Source: Linnemannia schmuckeri (Eukaryota > Mortierellomycota > Mortierellomycetes > Mortierellales > Mortierellaceae). Taken from it: a stretch of DNA of 64,000 bases. The notes beneath the pieces are model-generated. The model searched no databases and was not told where the DNA came from. It worked only from the letters and a program-made list of their open reading frames with translations. The stretch's first letter is position 1; each line of letters opens with the position of its first letter. The DNA lies in NCBI GenBank assembly GCA_029449235.1, contig JANATG010000013.1, forward strand, positions 186,001 to 250,000. Reading direction: 5' to 3'. Below are positions 22,138 to 31,991 of the stretch, piece by piece. A program made the position numbers and the translations under genes.

Positions 22138-24121
22138 TTAAGCCTGGTTCTGACTAGAGCCGGCGTCAGTGCTGGCGCGCTTGCTCTTGACAGATTGTAA
22201 CACACGCTCACGAAGCAACTTTTCCCGCAACTGGTTTTCCAGAATCTTTGGATCCACAGGGGTTGGCGCTGTCTTCGACTCTCCATTGGTCGCCACACTG
22301 CTGGTATTAGCCGATGGTGGTGTCCGTGATCTGGATCGTGTGCCTTTGCGGATAGTGCGACTTCTCGATCGGCTCCTGGACCGGCTCTGTGAGCGCACAC
22401 GTCTCCGTTTTGAAGAATCCGCACCAATGTCACCGCCGCGACGTCCATACCTGTCACGATCACGGTCCTCGCTCCTGTCCCTGCTCCGCCCACCATAATC
22501 ATCTCTTTGGGATCGACCTCGTTCTCTGCTGTACTCCCGCGTGCGACTGTGGCTTCGACGACGAGAACCTGCTCCCCGGTAGTAGTCATCATCGCGTCTG
22601 TAATATTTACGATGGTCCCTGTCGCGGCTTCTCTCCCTGTACCGATCCTCTCTCCTGGTATCATGTCTCCTGCCGCCACCATAGCCACCAGCGTCCCTGC
22701 TCCGTGACCGATCGCGCCTGCCGCGTACTCTCTCTCTTTCTTGCTCACGTTCTCTCTCCCGTTCTCTCTCAAACTCTCTGCTGCGACGTTCCTCATGAGC
22801 TTTGCGGTTATCCTGGACTGGCACTGGTTTGCTGTTAGGCTCCGTTCTCGCTACCGCGGGTTCCTATAATTATGAATTAGGAGGATGAACTGCACGTTAA
22901 ATCCCATTCGTATGTTTGGTGACAGACATTTTTTTCCTAAGAAAATATAATGTTGCCTCCACAGTAACAGTGTAAAAAAAACTCTACCTTAGCAATGTCC
23001 AGCGCCTTGGGTCGCGACGCCTCGCGGATAGCCTGAGCCTTCTGTTTGAGCTCAGCTGCGATCACTCGCTCTTTTTCTTCCTGCTCTCTTATCCGTGCCA
23101 ACGCATCTTCTTTAGCTTGCTACAAAATGAGGATAGAATCATGAAAAACATTACAGCATATTAGAAAATGTCGCCCATGTTGCCAAACGCCTTCGGTGTA
23201 ACTGTTACAAAAATATCTGCGTTTCCTGCCATGCACAAAATGTCGTACCTTGGTCTTGAGAATTTCGGCCTTCGTGATATCCAAGAACTGCTGAGGGATG
23301 CCTCCGAGACTGGTTTGGGCAGAGATCAACAGCTTCCAGAGCTCCAAAACAAATAGCTGTGTGTTCTTATCCAAAAATCCTTGAAGGTTGATCTGCATAG
23401 ACTTTGGATCTGGGGACTATTCTCACAAACAAGAAAAAAATAGCGGACGTGTGTTAGAGTACGTTGGATGCCCTGTAAATCGCTCAAGCTGAACTCGAGC
23501 ATGTTTTCTTCCTTTGCGATAGGTTCTGACCGATGAACAGTGATGTATATCTTACGGGCTCTTCCAACATTCCAATGGCATACTCGACAACGACCTCGTC
23601 CTCGATTCCAAGCAATTGGATCACACGCTCTGCCATCCAGTCCTTGATGACCTTCATGTTGACCTTCTTCATGTCAACCTAGCACGAATTACAATTCAAA
23701 CGATTAAAATGGTGAGTTGAGGAAAAAAGGCAAAACATGTGCAGGTGGGCGTATATCTTCCAACCCGATCGATCTATCCAAGAGCAGTAAAACAAACAAG
23801 GTACCTTCTGATTGAATTCTGGAGGAAATTTCATGGATTTGAGCATTTGTTTATGCTTGTCACTGAAGCGAGTGTCCTGACCGGCACTTGTGCCCTGGAG
23901 AGGTGGAGGTATTTGAGTAAGAGGGACACCATCCGTCACCAGTATAGTTGTTGAGGGGGAACTGATTAGCTGTTTGTTGTCTGTGAAGGGTGTGATTGTG
24001 CGCTCTTGGGATTAGTTTACAAGATGACGACAGCAAGCAAACAAGGAAAGTAATAGCAGAATAGATCTCCTGTGCTTGTGTTTTCGTTCAGATTTACCTT
24101 GAAGAATCCTGCGTCTCCCAT
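22138..24121 (-). CDS. PWI-domain serine/arginine splicing factor, SRRM1/SRm160-like
   Basis: The predicted protein is 420 aa from six exons on the minus strand: 24121-24098, 23894-23805, 23678-23556, 23416-23249, 23119-22988 and 22863-22138. All introns are GT..AG and all are in phase 0. It starts MGDAGFFKGTSAGQDTRFSDK, like SRRM1 proteins. The PWI fold spans about residues 25-125 (LLGIEDEVVVEY, FVLELWKLLISAQ, GGIPQQFLDI). The eponymous Pro-Trp-Ile is Asp51-Trp52-Met53 here. A charged helix follows, then a long RS/RE-rich tail (residues 195-370). SRRM1 is a splicing coactivator in the nucleus that bridges SR proteins, snRNPs and the exon junction complex. The exon pattern, with every intron in phase 0, is notable. 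Confidence 0.92.
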
Positions 24122-24984
24122 GGTTATGTGAGTGTCGTGGGTGTTGTTGCTTGTTGAATGGAAAGTGTGTGGGAAAGAGAGAGGGAGTAAGATGTCTGCA
24201 ACGATCGTGGAGCACAGTGGAGAACGAAAATGGAGAGGGAGTGTTGTGGCTTTGTGTCACGTGTGTCGAATTGGCATTCGCTCGTTTTTCCTTGTTCGTG
24301 CGCACGCGTGAAAGAACGCGTCGAACCAAAGAGAGATTTGAGAGGAAAAACTGAACAGCGCGACTTTGCATTTGATAAATAACGAAGTATATTTTCAGGC
24401 ACCAATTTCTAAATCTCGATAGCTAGCACGCTTTTTTTTTTTTTTTTTTCAACGTAATCAAAAAAAAAAAGCGCAATACAAAGACCTGGAACTCGTTTTT
24501 TATTCATGGTAGACAAAGTCTCACCGACTTTCGTCTGAGCTGTATTTATTGTAAAACCATATTATTTTTTGGTGTCATTGGTAGGGCAAAAAAAAAAGAC
24601 TGTTTGCTTGAAAAATGAGTGTGGGAAAAACCAGTACTTTGAAGTGAAAAAACCGTGGGGTGGGAAGGAGAGAGGAGGAGTAGTGACGGCGAACGTACTT
24701 ACGAGAAATGGAGATGTAAGTGTCGTGTAAACGTTGATTGAGGCATTTGTGGTTCGAGAAACCCACTGCCGTTCTTAGCTGGACGACACATCCGACCTTT
24801 CGTAACTTTACTGCATTGGCTAACGTCCTTCCTTTTTTCTTCACCAATTGACACGCGCTTTCTACTTTGTCACGTCCGTGAGGTGTTTACTTACACAGTC
24901 AATCATTGACCCATAGGTGCAAAAAAAAAAAACAAAATCAAAAAAAATCAGGCGTTGTCTAACATATCCTGTTGCACACTGGTT
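24122..24984. other. Upstream region of the SR-protein gene, no gene recognised
   Basis: It holds the leader of the SR-protein gene, a T18 tract near 24431 and AT-rich sequence. A frame at 24575-24847 on the minus strand lacks any domain and is not called. Confidence 0.45.
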
Positions 24985-24994
24985 ACAACAAAAA

Positions 24995-25368
24995 GATTAA
25001 CCTACTTGACAACCCCGGTTGTTCGTTGTTATTTTACAACCCGCTGGCTTCCTGTACTCAGTCCATGTAAAACGGTTCCGGTCTTCTCTTTATGCGAGAT
25101 TTTTCATCCGGTTTACTTAGATTTTTATTGGGCGAGTTCATATAAAAACAGCTCCCGCCTTTGAAGGCTAATTGCTTGACATTTCCTTATAGTACTCCCT
25201 TTCTCTTCGTGGAGCTTTTCTGTTACCCCTTTATATGCGGAACCCCTCTTCTAATTTGCATTACTTTTTATTTGCTTAAGTCCGTCGGGCTTACATAGAC
25301 TTAGTACAGGAGTGCCTGCGGGTTGTCAAATAAAAGCGAACAACCCGGGTTGCCAAGTAGATTATCCC
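24995..25368. mobile_element. Non-autonomous TIR element A (CAACCC family), about 374 bp
   Basis: The left end reads GATTAACCTACTTGACAACC and continues CCGGTTGTTCG. The right end at 25313-25368 is the imperfect reverse complement, including CGAACAACCCGGGTTGCC and ending GATTATCCC. The arms match over about 55 bp with scattered mismatches. ACAACAAAAA flanks both ends (24985-24994 and 25369-25378), consistent with a 9-10-bp target duplication, though the sequence is simple. The interior has no coding capacity. Element B abuts it on the right. Confidence 0.75.
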
Positions 25369-25380
25369 ACAACAAAAAAA

Positions 25381-26322
25381 GGGTTAATCTATTCGACAAC
25401 CCGGGTTGCTCGCCTTAATTGACAACCCGGCAGTCACATTTTGCAAAATAATTTGGCAACCCAGTTGCCAAATTACACCCTTGATGCGCCTGAACCATGC
25501 ACCTGTACCACTGACTCCCGATACACCTGCCATACCTCTGCACCCAACCATCTGACCCCAACCACACCACCATCACCATGTAACTAAGCATACATTAATA
25601 CCCTAGTTCGCCCGTACCATTAACAGTATCCTTTCTTGTCCCTTTCTCTCTCTTCACACGCGTGTGCCTTGTTCCCTATCTTGTTTCTTAAGCCCTTACC
25701 CCCACAATCTTGTCTCCTTCTATTCCCTTGTCCACACCCCCTTGCTCTGCTGCAATTACAATAGGTGCGGCTTCCCGTATAACTTTTGTTTGTTTTTTTT
25801 TTGGCAATTTTCTTTTGTGAGTGTTAAATGAAGTGCGAAGCTTCGATAGCTTTTATGCCTCTGTGACCAAGTTAGTGTTCTCCATGACTTGAATAATAAT
25901 AACGAAAAAAGGGGAGCGATTCCTTTAGGCTATCTGTAACTAGAGCAGAGCACGGGGTTATGAACAGGAGAATAGAAGGAGACAAGGATGAGGGTAAAGA
26001 CAAGAATATATTAGGAACGGGAGAAAAGCTTAAGAACGGATAATGTTTATTTACAAAAAGAGAAGGAGGTGTTACTAGTGTCTAGAAGGCGTGGTTGTTG
26101 GGAAGACTGGAGGCAAAGTAAGATAACAGTCCTCGCTGCTATCACAGTATCCACAGCAGACACACTCATCCGTCATATACCACATAGCCTCCTGTTATAT
26201 GGCAACCCGGGTTGAAAAATGAGAGTGGGTAGGGGGGTTGTCAAATAAGCAATGAAACTTTCCTAATAAGGAAAGGGTTGTCAAATAAAATGAGCAACCC
26301 GGGTTGTCGAATAGATTAACCC
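25381..26322. mobile_element. Non-autonomous TIR element B (CAACCC family), about 942 bp
   Basis: Perfect 31-bp terminal inverted repeats occur at 25381-25411 and 26292-26322, beginning GGGTTAATCTATTCGACAAC. Subterminal copies of TTGACAACCC / GGGTTGTCAA repeat near both ends (about 25419-25430, 25450-25475, 26200-26215, 26235-26245, 26274-26284), as expected for transposase-binding sites. The interior has no transposase frame. It ends 48 bp downstream of the 3' end of tRNA-Leu copy 2. The superfamily is not certain; the 9-10-bp duplication at sister element A would suit Mutator-like elements. Confidence 0.85.
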
Positions 26323-26370
26323 AAAAACCATTACGGCGACAAGGGTGTCTCCAAAAAGCAAAAGATATAG

Positions 26371-26453
26371 TGAAGAGAGTGGGATTTGAACCCACGCCTA
26401 CGAATAGACCGCGGCCTTAACGCGGCGCCTTAGACCAACTCGGCCATCTCTCC
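26371..26453 (-). tRNA. tRNA-Leu(AAG), copy 2
   Basis: The 83-nt tRNA gene body is identical to copies 1 and 3, on the minus strand. Its TTTT/TTTTT terminator runs (CTTTTGCTTTTTGG) follow within about 20 nt. Element B lies 48 bp beyond its 3' end, and the target duplication of a truncated LINE starts 91 bp upstream of its 5' end. A CACGTG lies 64 bp upstream at 26518-26523. Confidence 0.95.
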
Positions 26454-26544
26454 AACTCGATGGATGTCAGCCAGTTTATTACATATTTATACTCTATATA
26501 AATCAACTTCATGTAGTCACGTGTTAAAGACGCCATCAATTTTT

Positions 26545-26558
26545 TCTACGTTGGTTTT
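26545..26558. repeat. Left target-site duplication of LINE copy 1
   Basis: The 14-bp TCTACGTTGGTTTT is repeated exactly at 27954-27967, directly after the poly(A) tail of the element. Confidence 0.9.
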
Positions 26559-27953
26559 TTTTTGAGGTGGAGTGGATAAAGGGACATAGCAATGTACATG
26601 GGAATGAGCTTGCAGACCAGGCGGCAAAGGAGGCTGCACAGAGCGACACAGTACCCGTAGTGGTGGATCTGGCGCAACAGACGGACATTAGGAACTTTGC
26701 ATATTGTTACGATGGGCTTGTGGAGATTGATCTTCGGCAACTGCTCAAACAACAAACGACAATTCGGCACCATCAGGCCTGGACAGCACAGAGGCGAGTC
26801 AAGAGGGCGATCCCAGACATCGAGGACGTGGAGTGGCGATCGACCCTGGCCCATGTTCATGATAGGCGAGCCGTCTTTACATTCTACAGCAACAGCAAGG
26901 ACTCTCACCAACGTACACATCACATCAAGAAGCTGCATGGCATGTTGCCCACTTTGAACTCTATGCAAGCGCGCAAACCGGACCTTTATTCGACCTGCCT
27001 GTGCCGACGATGCGAGCTTGAGGAGGAGGACAACAAACATGTCTGGAATTGTCCCCTTGCTGCAGAAACCACCACTACGATCTGGAAGGAGGCCATGGAT
27101 AGGATTGATGGGTGGGGTGTACAGGCAACAAACAGCTACAACGCCGCCAGGAAGCGTGAATATGATCGTGCGATTGCCCATGGACGCCAGATGCCAAGGC
27201 CGGTCCCCATACACTGGCAGTCGCCCTCGGATGCGGAACATGTTCAAGGATTCTCTTCTATCGGTGGAGCTCGAGCCGTGCACAGCGGTAGTCCTGCTCC
27301 CGATCGTGATGAGAACCCCAAGTGGAGTGTCTCGGACCTCCTTCGCGGTATCACCCCCAAGAGTATGTTAACTGAATGGTCCGCGGTTTTCCGAACCCCA
27401 CAGTCCATCGCCAAGACAGTTTTGCATAGGTTTGTTGGCTACCTGGAGGCGCAGGCTTCGGAGTTGATATGGAAGCCTCGGTGCTCCGCGACGATCGCGT
27501 GGGAGCAGACACAAGGCATCTCCGTCAAGAACAAGACCTCCAAGTACACAGGTCCCCGAGGTGACTGGAGTCAGGGATACGGCTACATCACCCAAGATGG
27601 TTTTTGCCCGTGTGGCGCTTCGCTAGCCACACATGAGAATGGGCGCTGCCCTGGAGCGTCCATGGATCCACGCGCGGCCGATGAGCGGTTGCTGGATAGT
27701 TTGTTGGGAAGGAGGAGATTGTCATTAATGGAGAGGATGGGAAGAATTCCTTTTCTTCGTGTTTAGTTTTATTTTCTTCTATTGAAGCTGTGAGGAGCAG
27801 CGGCAATTGTTGCGCAGAGCCAGGTTGTGGACCGGACTGCGACTGGTGGATGGCTCTTGGAAGAGTTTGGTATGTAGCTCCTTTCACTATCGAATGCCTT
27901 TCTTGGGCTTTTCACTGGAGAAATAAAATTGCGTACGAAAAAAAAAAAAAAAA
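26559..27953 (+). mobile_element. 5'-truncated non-LTR retrotransposon (LINE), copy 1
   Basis: The element of about 1.4 kb begins within the RNase H domain and ends in AATAAAATTGCGTACG followed by a poly(A) tail of about 17 nt. It is flanked by exact 14-bp target duplications. Only the C-terminal part of the polyprotein is left. The orientation points away from the tRNA-Leu gene, with the truncated 5' end nearest to it. Its 3' 750 bp are almost identical to copy 2 at 62109-62868. Confidence 0.92.
26567..27766 (+). pseudogene. LINE polyprotein remnant: RNase H C-terminus and zinc knuckle
   Basis: About 400 codons remain open to the natural stop. WIKGHSNVHGNELADQAAKE is the C-terminal RNase H signature (the GHS..GNE.AD block). 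About 130 residues later comes the Cys/His motif CRRCELEEEDNKHVWNCPLA typical of fungal LINE C-termini. A second Cys-rich motif (FCPCGASLATHENGRCPG) lies near the end. Endonuclease and reverse transcriptase are missing through 5' truncation, so this copy cannot move by itself. The open frame suggests recent insertion. Confidence 0.88.
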
Positions 27954-27967
27954 TCTACGTTGGTTTT
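27954..27967. repeat. Right target-site duplication of LINE copy 1
   Basis: Exact repeat of 26545-26558, placed directly after the poly(A) tail. Confidence 0.9.
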
Positions 27968-29454
27968 CTAAAAAAAAAAAAAAAAAGTTGGTTTCCATAG
28001 CTTTACAGTCACCATGCGACGATAATCCATTACTCATCGTCCAGTCTCATCCAAGGCAAAGAATCGCGACATTTTTTCTCTGCCTTCAAATAGTCCTTTG
28101 TGTGTCTCCCAAAATCTTTCATTTTTTCAATATTCTCAGTCATAGGTATCAATATGCTCCATCTGTCTCTTGCTTCAACTTACCTTCGATACCCAACCCC
28201 TCGAGATTCTATTGTAGTCAACTTCTGATTCATTTTCACATTAATCCCTCCCTCTTTCATCCCTCCTCCACTTCCTTTTCCTGCTCCGCTTTGACGCTGA
28301 CATTATGTAGATGTGGTGTTCAGTTACTTTCGTGAGTATCGGGTTGTCTGTTGCAGTTTGTTTTTTACACCCCCTCTTACTCTGAGGCAAGGAGCTCTTT
28401 CATTTTTTTTTTTTTTACTTTTGTTGATAAGATTCTTCACGAAACGCTCACCTTCAGATTCATCGACGACCGTAAATGCAAAAGTGTTATGATTGAGTCG
28501 TTCTTTGGTAATCTACGCATCCGTTTGACGTTAAATGTTTTTTGTGAAAAACAAAAACGTGAGTGAGTGGCTATTTGTTTGTTGGGGTCTGGGGATGGTT
28601 AAAGGAAGGATGGTTGGATAAAAAATGGGGAGACGGCGAGAGAAGAAAGAGGCCACGTTGTCTTGGGTTTTTGTTGTATTGGTAACCTTTTTTTTCTTCT
28701 TTATTTTAGTGAACGATGATGCAGAAGGATGAAGAAGGCGAGCGTGTTTATCCAGAAGATACAAATTGTTAAAGGGACGAAGAAGAGGCATCAAATAAAG
28801 TATTAATGGTGAAACCATTAGAGTCGAGTTAAGATGATGATCATCACCACATCGGTGAGAGAGAGTATGAGTCTCCACGGCTCGCGGTACGCATTGACTT
28901 TTTTGTCCCCATCTCGGGTAGTGGCAACATTTTAGATTTAGTATCCGAGAGATATAGGGAGCAACCCCATTGCTGCGGGCGCAGGAAGGAGAGTACGAGA
29001 GGTATGCTTCAGCCCCTGTCTGTGCCCAATCATTCCCCCTAATTTCTTTACTCGTTGTTCCATGTCCAAAGAATAAAAAACTAACATCTCTGCAGAGAAC
29101 TACGGCACGCTCCCTCAACTGCGGTCCATCGTGCCAACTCCTCATAAAAGGACTCCTTATTTTTCATCTTGCTCCTCACCAAAACACAACAACACTTCAG
29201 CTTCCAAAGCTACGTCTCTCGACCTACTAAACTCAACGCAAATAGCCAGCAGCTAAGAGGCTATCTTATCGATCATGTCGCCTATCATCTCCAAGAACAA
29301 ATACTCTATCCTCTCCGACAACGGGTAAAAACGAACAATTTCCCTTTCCCTCTCTTTTCGTTTTGAACTGAGCACAGGCAAAGACGAAGAAAAAGAAAAG
29401 CTTCCTGGACAAATGAAGCTAACACGGCCATCCACACTATAAACCAAAAAACAT
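27968..29454. other. Intergenic region, no gene recognised
   Basis: AT-rich sequence with T and A runs. Several short frames on both strands have no domain or splice support. The right end is the upstream region of the small acidic protein. Confidence 0.4.
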
Positions 29455-29856
29455 ATGCGCTTGTTTAGAAACACCAATGCTACTTCAACCGTGAATACCA
29501 CTACTGACGCTCGCCAAACCGTAACCGTATACCCCCAGTCGTCGAACGAATCCAACGACGACTACAGGAACAACAACAATCTTACTTTGACCAACGACAA
29601 CAGCGAAGATGATGGCGAGTGGATCGTCAAGGCTTCCGTCAAACGGCAGCCACGACGACGACCATCCCATCAAAACAACACCATCAACGAGGACAATGAG
29701 GACAGGAGCTATTCGATCGAGGATGATTCGGAGGACGAGGATGGATACATGTCCTGGACTGAGCATGAGCTTTCGAAGCATGTCAAGGCTACTCAGCTCA
29801 AGAACATTCGTACACACCCTGGTGTTCCCCTCGCCGTCAGACGATCGATGAAATGA
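29455..29856 (+). CDS. Small hypothetical protein, acidic and Asn-rich
   Basis: A single-exon frame of 133 codons. The N-terminal half is Asn/Thr-rich. The middle is acidic (SIEDDSEDEDGYMSWTEHEL), preceded by a basic patch (KASVKRQPRRRPSHQ). The tail ELSKHVKATQLKNIRTHPGV is helical and basic. The C-rich third-codon positions in the last 200 bp look like true coding sequence. I do not recognise a family. An upstream exon is possible. The layout resembles short regulatory or nuclear proteins, but no function is assigned. Confidence 0.55.
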   Translation: MRLFRNTNATSTVNTTTDARQTVTVYPQSSNESNDDYRNNNNLTLTNDNSEDDGEWIVKASVKRQPRRRPSHQNNTINEDNEDRSYSIEDDSEDEDGYMSWTEHELSKHVKATQLKNIRTHPGVPLAVRRSMK

Positions 29857-30037
29857 TAAATTCTCTCCCTCTTCAATTTCCTGGGCGCATTTTTTTTTTT
29901 CGCTTCCTTGTTTTACTTACTCTCTACTCTGCATTTTTTGCATTTCTATGAAAATAAAAATTTCTCATATCAAAAAGCGGCATCGTACACGATTATTTAT
30001 TTTTGGGGATAAAAAAAACAAAAAAGAACAAGAGGCT

Positions 30038-30718
30038 TCAAGGATCCTTTGTCTTGTCAGTGACGACACTCTTGGTAGCCTCATCCCGATGAATGGCATA
30101 ACAGCAGATAACCATGTCCTTCTGCAACTTGGGGATAAACGTCGTCCACTCCTCCACCTCACACTCCATCCCCACAGCCTCCAACACCTTTCGACTCGGC
30201 ACGTTATGGGTGTACGCCTCAGCTCTTACAATATCACACCCGCGCTCCTTGAACAAGTACTCCTGCACCACAAACCGAGCCGCTCTCGCGCCATGTCCCT
30301 TGCCAGTATGCTCAGGACTAACCCAATACCCAATCACGCCAACCTTTAATTCCCGTCCTGACTCGGGGTGGACTCTTGTCCCCGAATCCTCTGGCAAGAA
30401 ATATGTATGGATCCATCCGATCAATGGTCCCTTGGGGGAAGCACGCATGGCCCAGCAGTTGGTGTATCCAGACTGGTTATCTCGGATGTAGATGTTTTCG
30501 AGACGAGTGAGGGCGTGGGATTCGAGGTATGGGTATTGGAAGGATGCGGTGCCGTTGTAGATCTCCTTGTTGAGGTTAAGTACTCGGACCATCTCGGGGA
30601 TATCATTGTACTCGACTGCCGAAAGGTAGTGCGGGGGCTGGTCGCTGAGCTTGAAGGGTCCTGAGCACTTGTTGTCCCTGTTACGTGAAACTGGCGCCTT
30701 TCCTTCCTGCTGTGTCAT
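30038..30718 (-). CDS. GNAT family N-acetyltransferase, copy 1
   Basis: A single-exon protein of 226 aa. The core GVIGYWVSPEHTGKGHGARA contains the acetyl-CoA pyrophosphate loop (Q/R-x-x-G-x-G/A type), followed by the RAEAYTHNVPSRKVLEAVGM block with the conserved Asn and helix alpha-4 of RimJ/RimL-like acetyltransferases. The N-terminal NKCSGPFKLSDQPPHYLSA is shared with its paralogue at 31338-31991. Such proteins usually acetylate small amines or protein N-termini; the substrate is unknown. Both genes are on the same strand, with 619 bp between them. Confidence 0.88.
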   Translation of the reverse strand: MTQQEGKAPVSRNRDNKCSGPFKLSDQPPHYLSAVEYNDIPEMVRVLNLNKEIYNGTASFQYPYLESHALTRLENIYIRDNQSGYTNCWAMRASPKGPLIGWIHTYFLPEDSGTRVHPESGRELKVGVIGYWVSPEHTGKGHGARAARFVVQEYLFKERGCDIVRAEAYTHNVPSRKVLEAVGMECEVEEWTTFIPKLQKDMVICCYAIHRDEATKSVVTDKTKDP

Positions 30719-31337
30719 TGTCTTTGTGTATATTCCTGGTTGGGTGTGTTGTGGGAGAAAAGGAATGAAATGAGAAAAAAAAAGGGGAGGGGAGAGGTGA
30801 CTCGATGCCTTTTATGTCTTCCCTCATATATCTCTTTTTTGGCAATCCACGCCCCACTCAAACCTTAAGGATGACATCGTGGAAAGTCGACCTCTCTTTT
30901 CTATTTTTTTTAACACAAAAACCTGACTGGTGCCTCGCTTAGAGCCATTCACTGACAGCGACCACTCACATTCATACAGATGCGTAATCTGTATATAGTC
31001 GTCCGCGGATGCCGTTGGCTACTTTGTTTATGTACAAGCAACTTCCATTTGCTTGCCATTGTCAAGAATCGACTGCGGCTGGTTGTGAATAAACAACAAG
31101 GAGCCCACCGTGGGAGAAAATCTATCATGGCGATGCATGCGAGAGGGAATGACAAAGATGACACACAAACATACAATCATCACATCCACTCATACTCCAG
31201 ATAACATGGTTATTCTCTACTGTTATTATTATTTTTTGGGCTGGGCGAAGTCTAATCGTCAAAAAGATGGCAATTTGTCCTCACGCAATGCATGCATGGC
31301 AATTCAATGGCGAAACAGGGTGCCTTTCTTTTATTAT
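30719..31337. other. Spacer between the two GNAT genes
   Basis: It contains the upstream region of copy 1 and the 3' flank of copy 2. No further gene or repeat was recognised. Confidence 0.5.
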
Positions 31338-31991
31338 TTAGGACGGTGTAAGAGCAGAGAGAGTGGAATCATCTCGATGTACCGCATAGCAGCAATCTAC
31401 CATCTCCTTCCCTAACTTGTTAGAAAACACCACCTTCTCCTCTACTTCACACCTCATCCCAGCAGCCTCCAGTACTCTCCGACTTGCAATGTTATCCTTA
31501 TGCACGACTGCCCTTACAATATCACACTCTCGGTCCTTGAACAGAATCTCATGTACAATGAATCGTGCCGATCGGGACCCGTACCCGTGACAGACATGTT
31601 CAGGACTGACCCAATACCCTATCACGCCAATCTTCAGGTCAGTCCCTGTCTCTGGATGCGTCGCTGTCCCTGGAGGTAGGAAGTGTGCATGGATCCATCC
31701 CATCAACGGTCCTTCGGGGGATGTCCGCATGGCCCAGCAGGCAGTATACCCAGCCTCGTTGTTTCCCTTGATGCGGGCTTCGATTCTTGTACGGGCGTGG
31801 GATTCGAGGTGTGGGTATTCAAAGGAACCAGTCCCGTAGTAGACGTCCTTGTTGATATTGAGGACTCGGACAACTTCGGGGATGTCGGACAGTTCGACGG
31901 GGGTAATGTAATGGGGTGGGTCCGTGGAGAGTAGGTATGGACCTGAGCACTTGTTGTCCTTGTTCCTGATGAGTGGCGAATCAGTTTTCAT
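31338..31991 (-). CDS. GNAT family N-acetyltransferase, copy 2
   Basis: A single-exon protein of 217 aa, clearly homologous along its length to the gene at 30038-30718 (NKCSGPYLLSTDPPHYITPV, AMRTSPEGPLMGWIHAHFLP). Its pyrophosphate loop reads SPEHVCHGYGSRSARF where copy 1 has SPEHTGKGHGARAARF, so the first Gly-Lys of the loop is changed to Cys-His. The rest of the fold is intact (VVHKDNIASRRVLEAAGM). This is a tandem duplicate, possibly with altered acetyl-CoA binding or substrate. Confidence 0.87.
   Translation of the reverse strand: MKTDSPLIRNKDNKCSGPYLLSTDPPHYITPVELSDIPEVVRVLNINKDVYYGTGSFEYPHLESHARTRIEARIKGNNEAGYTACWAMRTSPEGPLMGWIHAHFLPPGTATHPETGTDLKIGVIGYWVSPEHVCHGYGSRSARFIVHEILFKDRECDIVRAVVHKDNIASRRVLEAAGMRCEVEEKVVFSNKLGKEMVDCCYAVHRDDSTLSALTPS

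Noticed and set aside
22062..22796. A 244-codon alternative frame in the SR-protein gene
   Set aside because: RS-type repeats are open in several frames. The frame called joins five upstream exons with PWI homology.
26546..27283. A 245-codon frame on the minus strand
   Set aside because: It is antisense to the LINE polyprotein remnant. The plus strand carries the RNase H and zinc-knuckle motifs.
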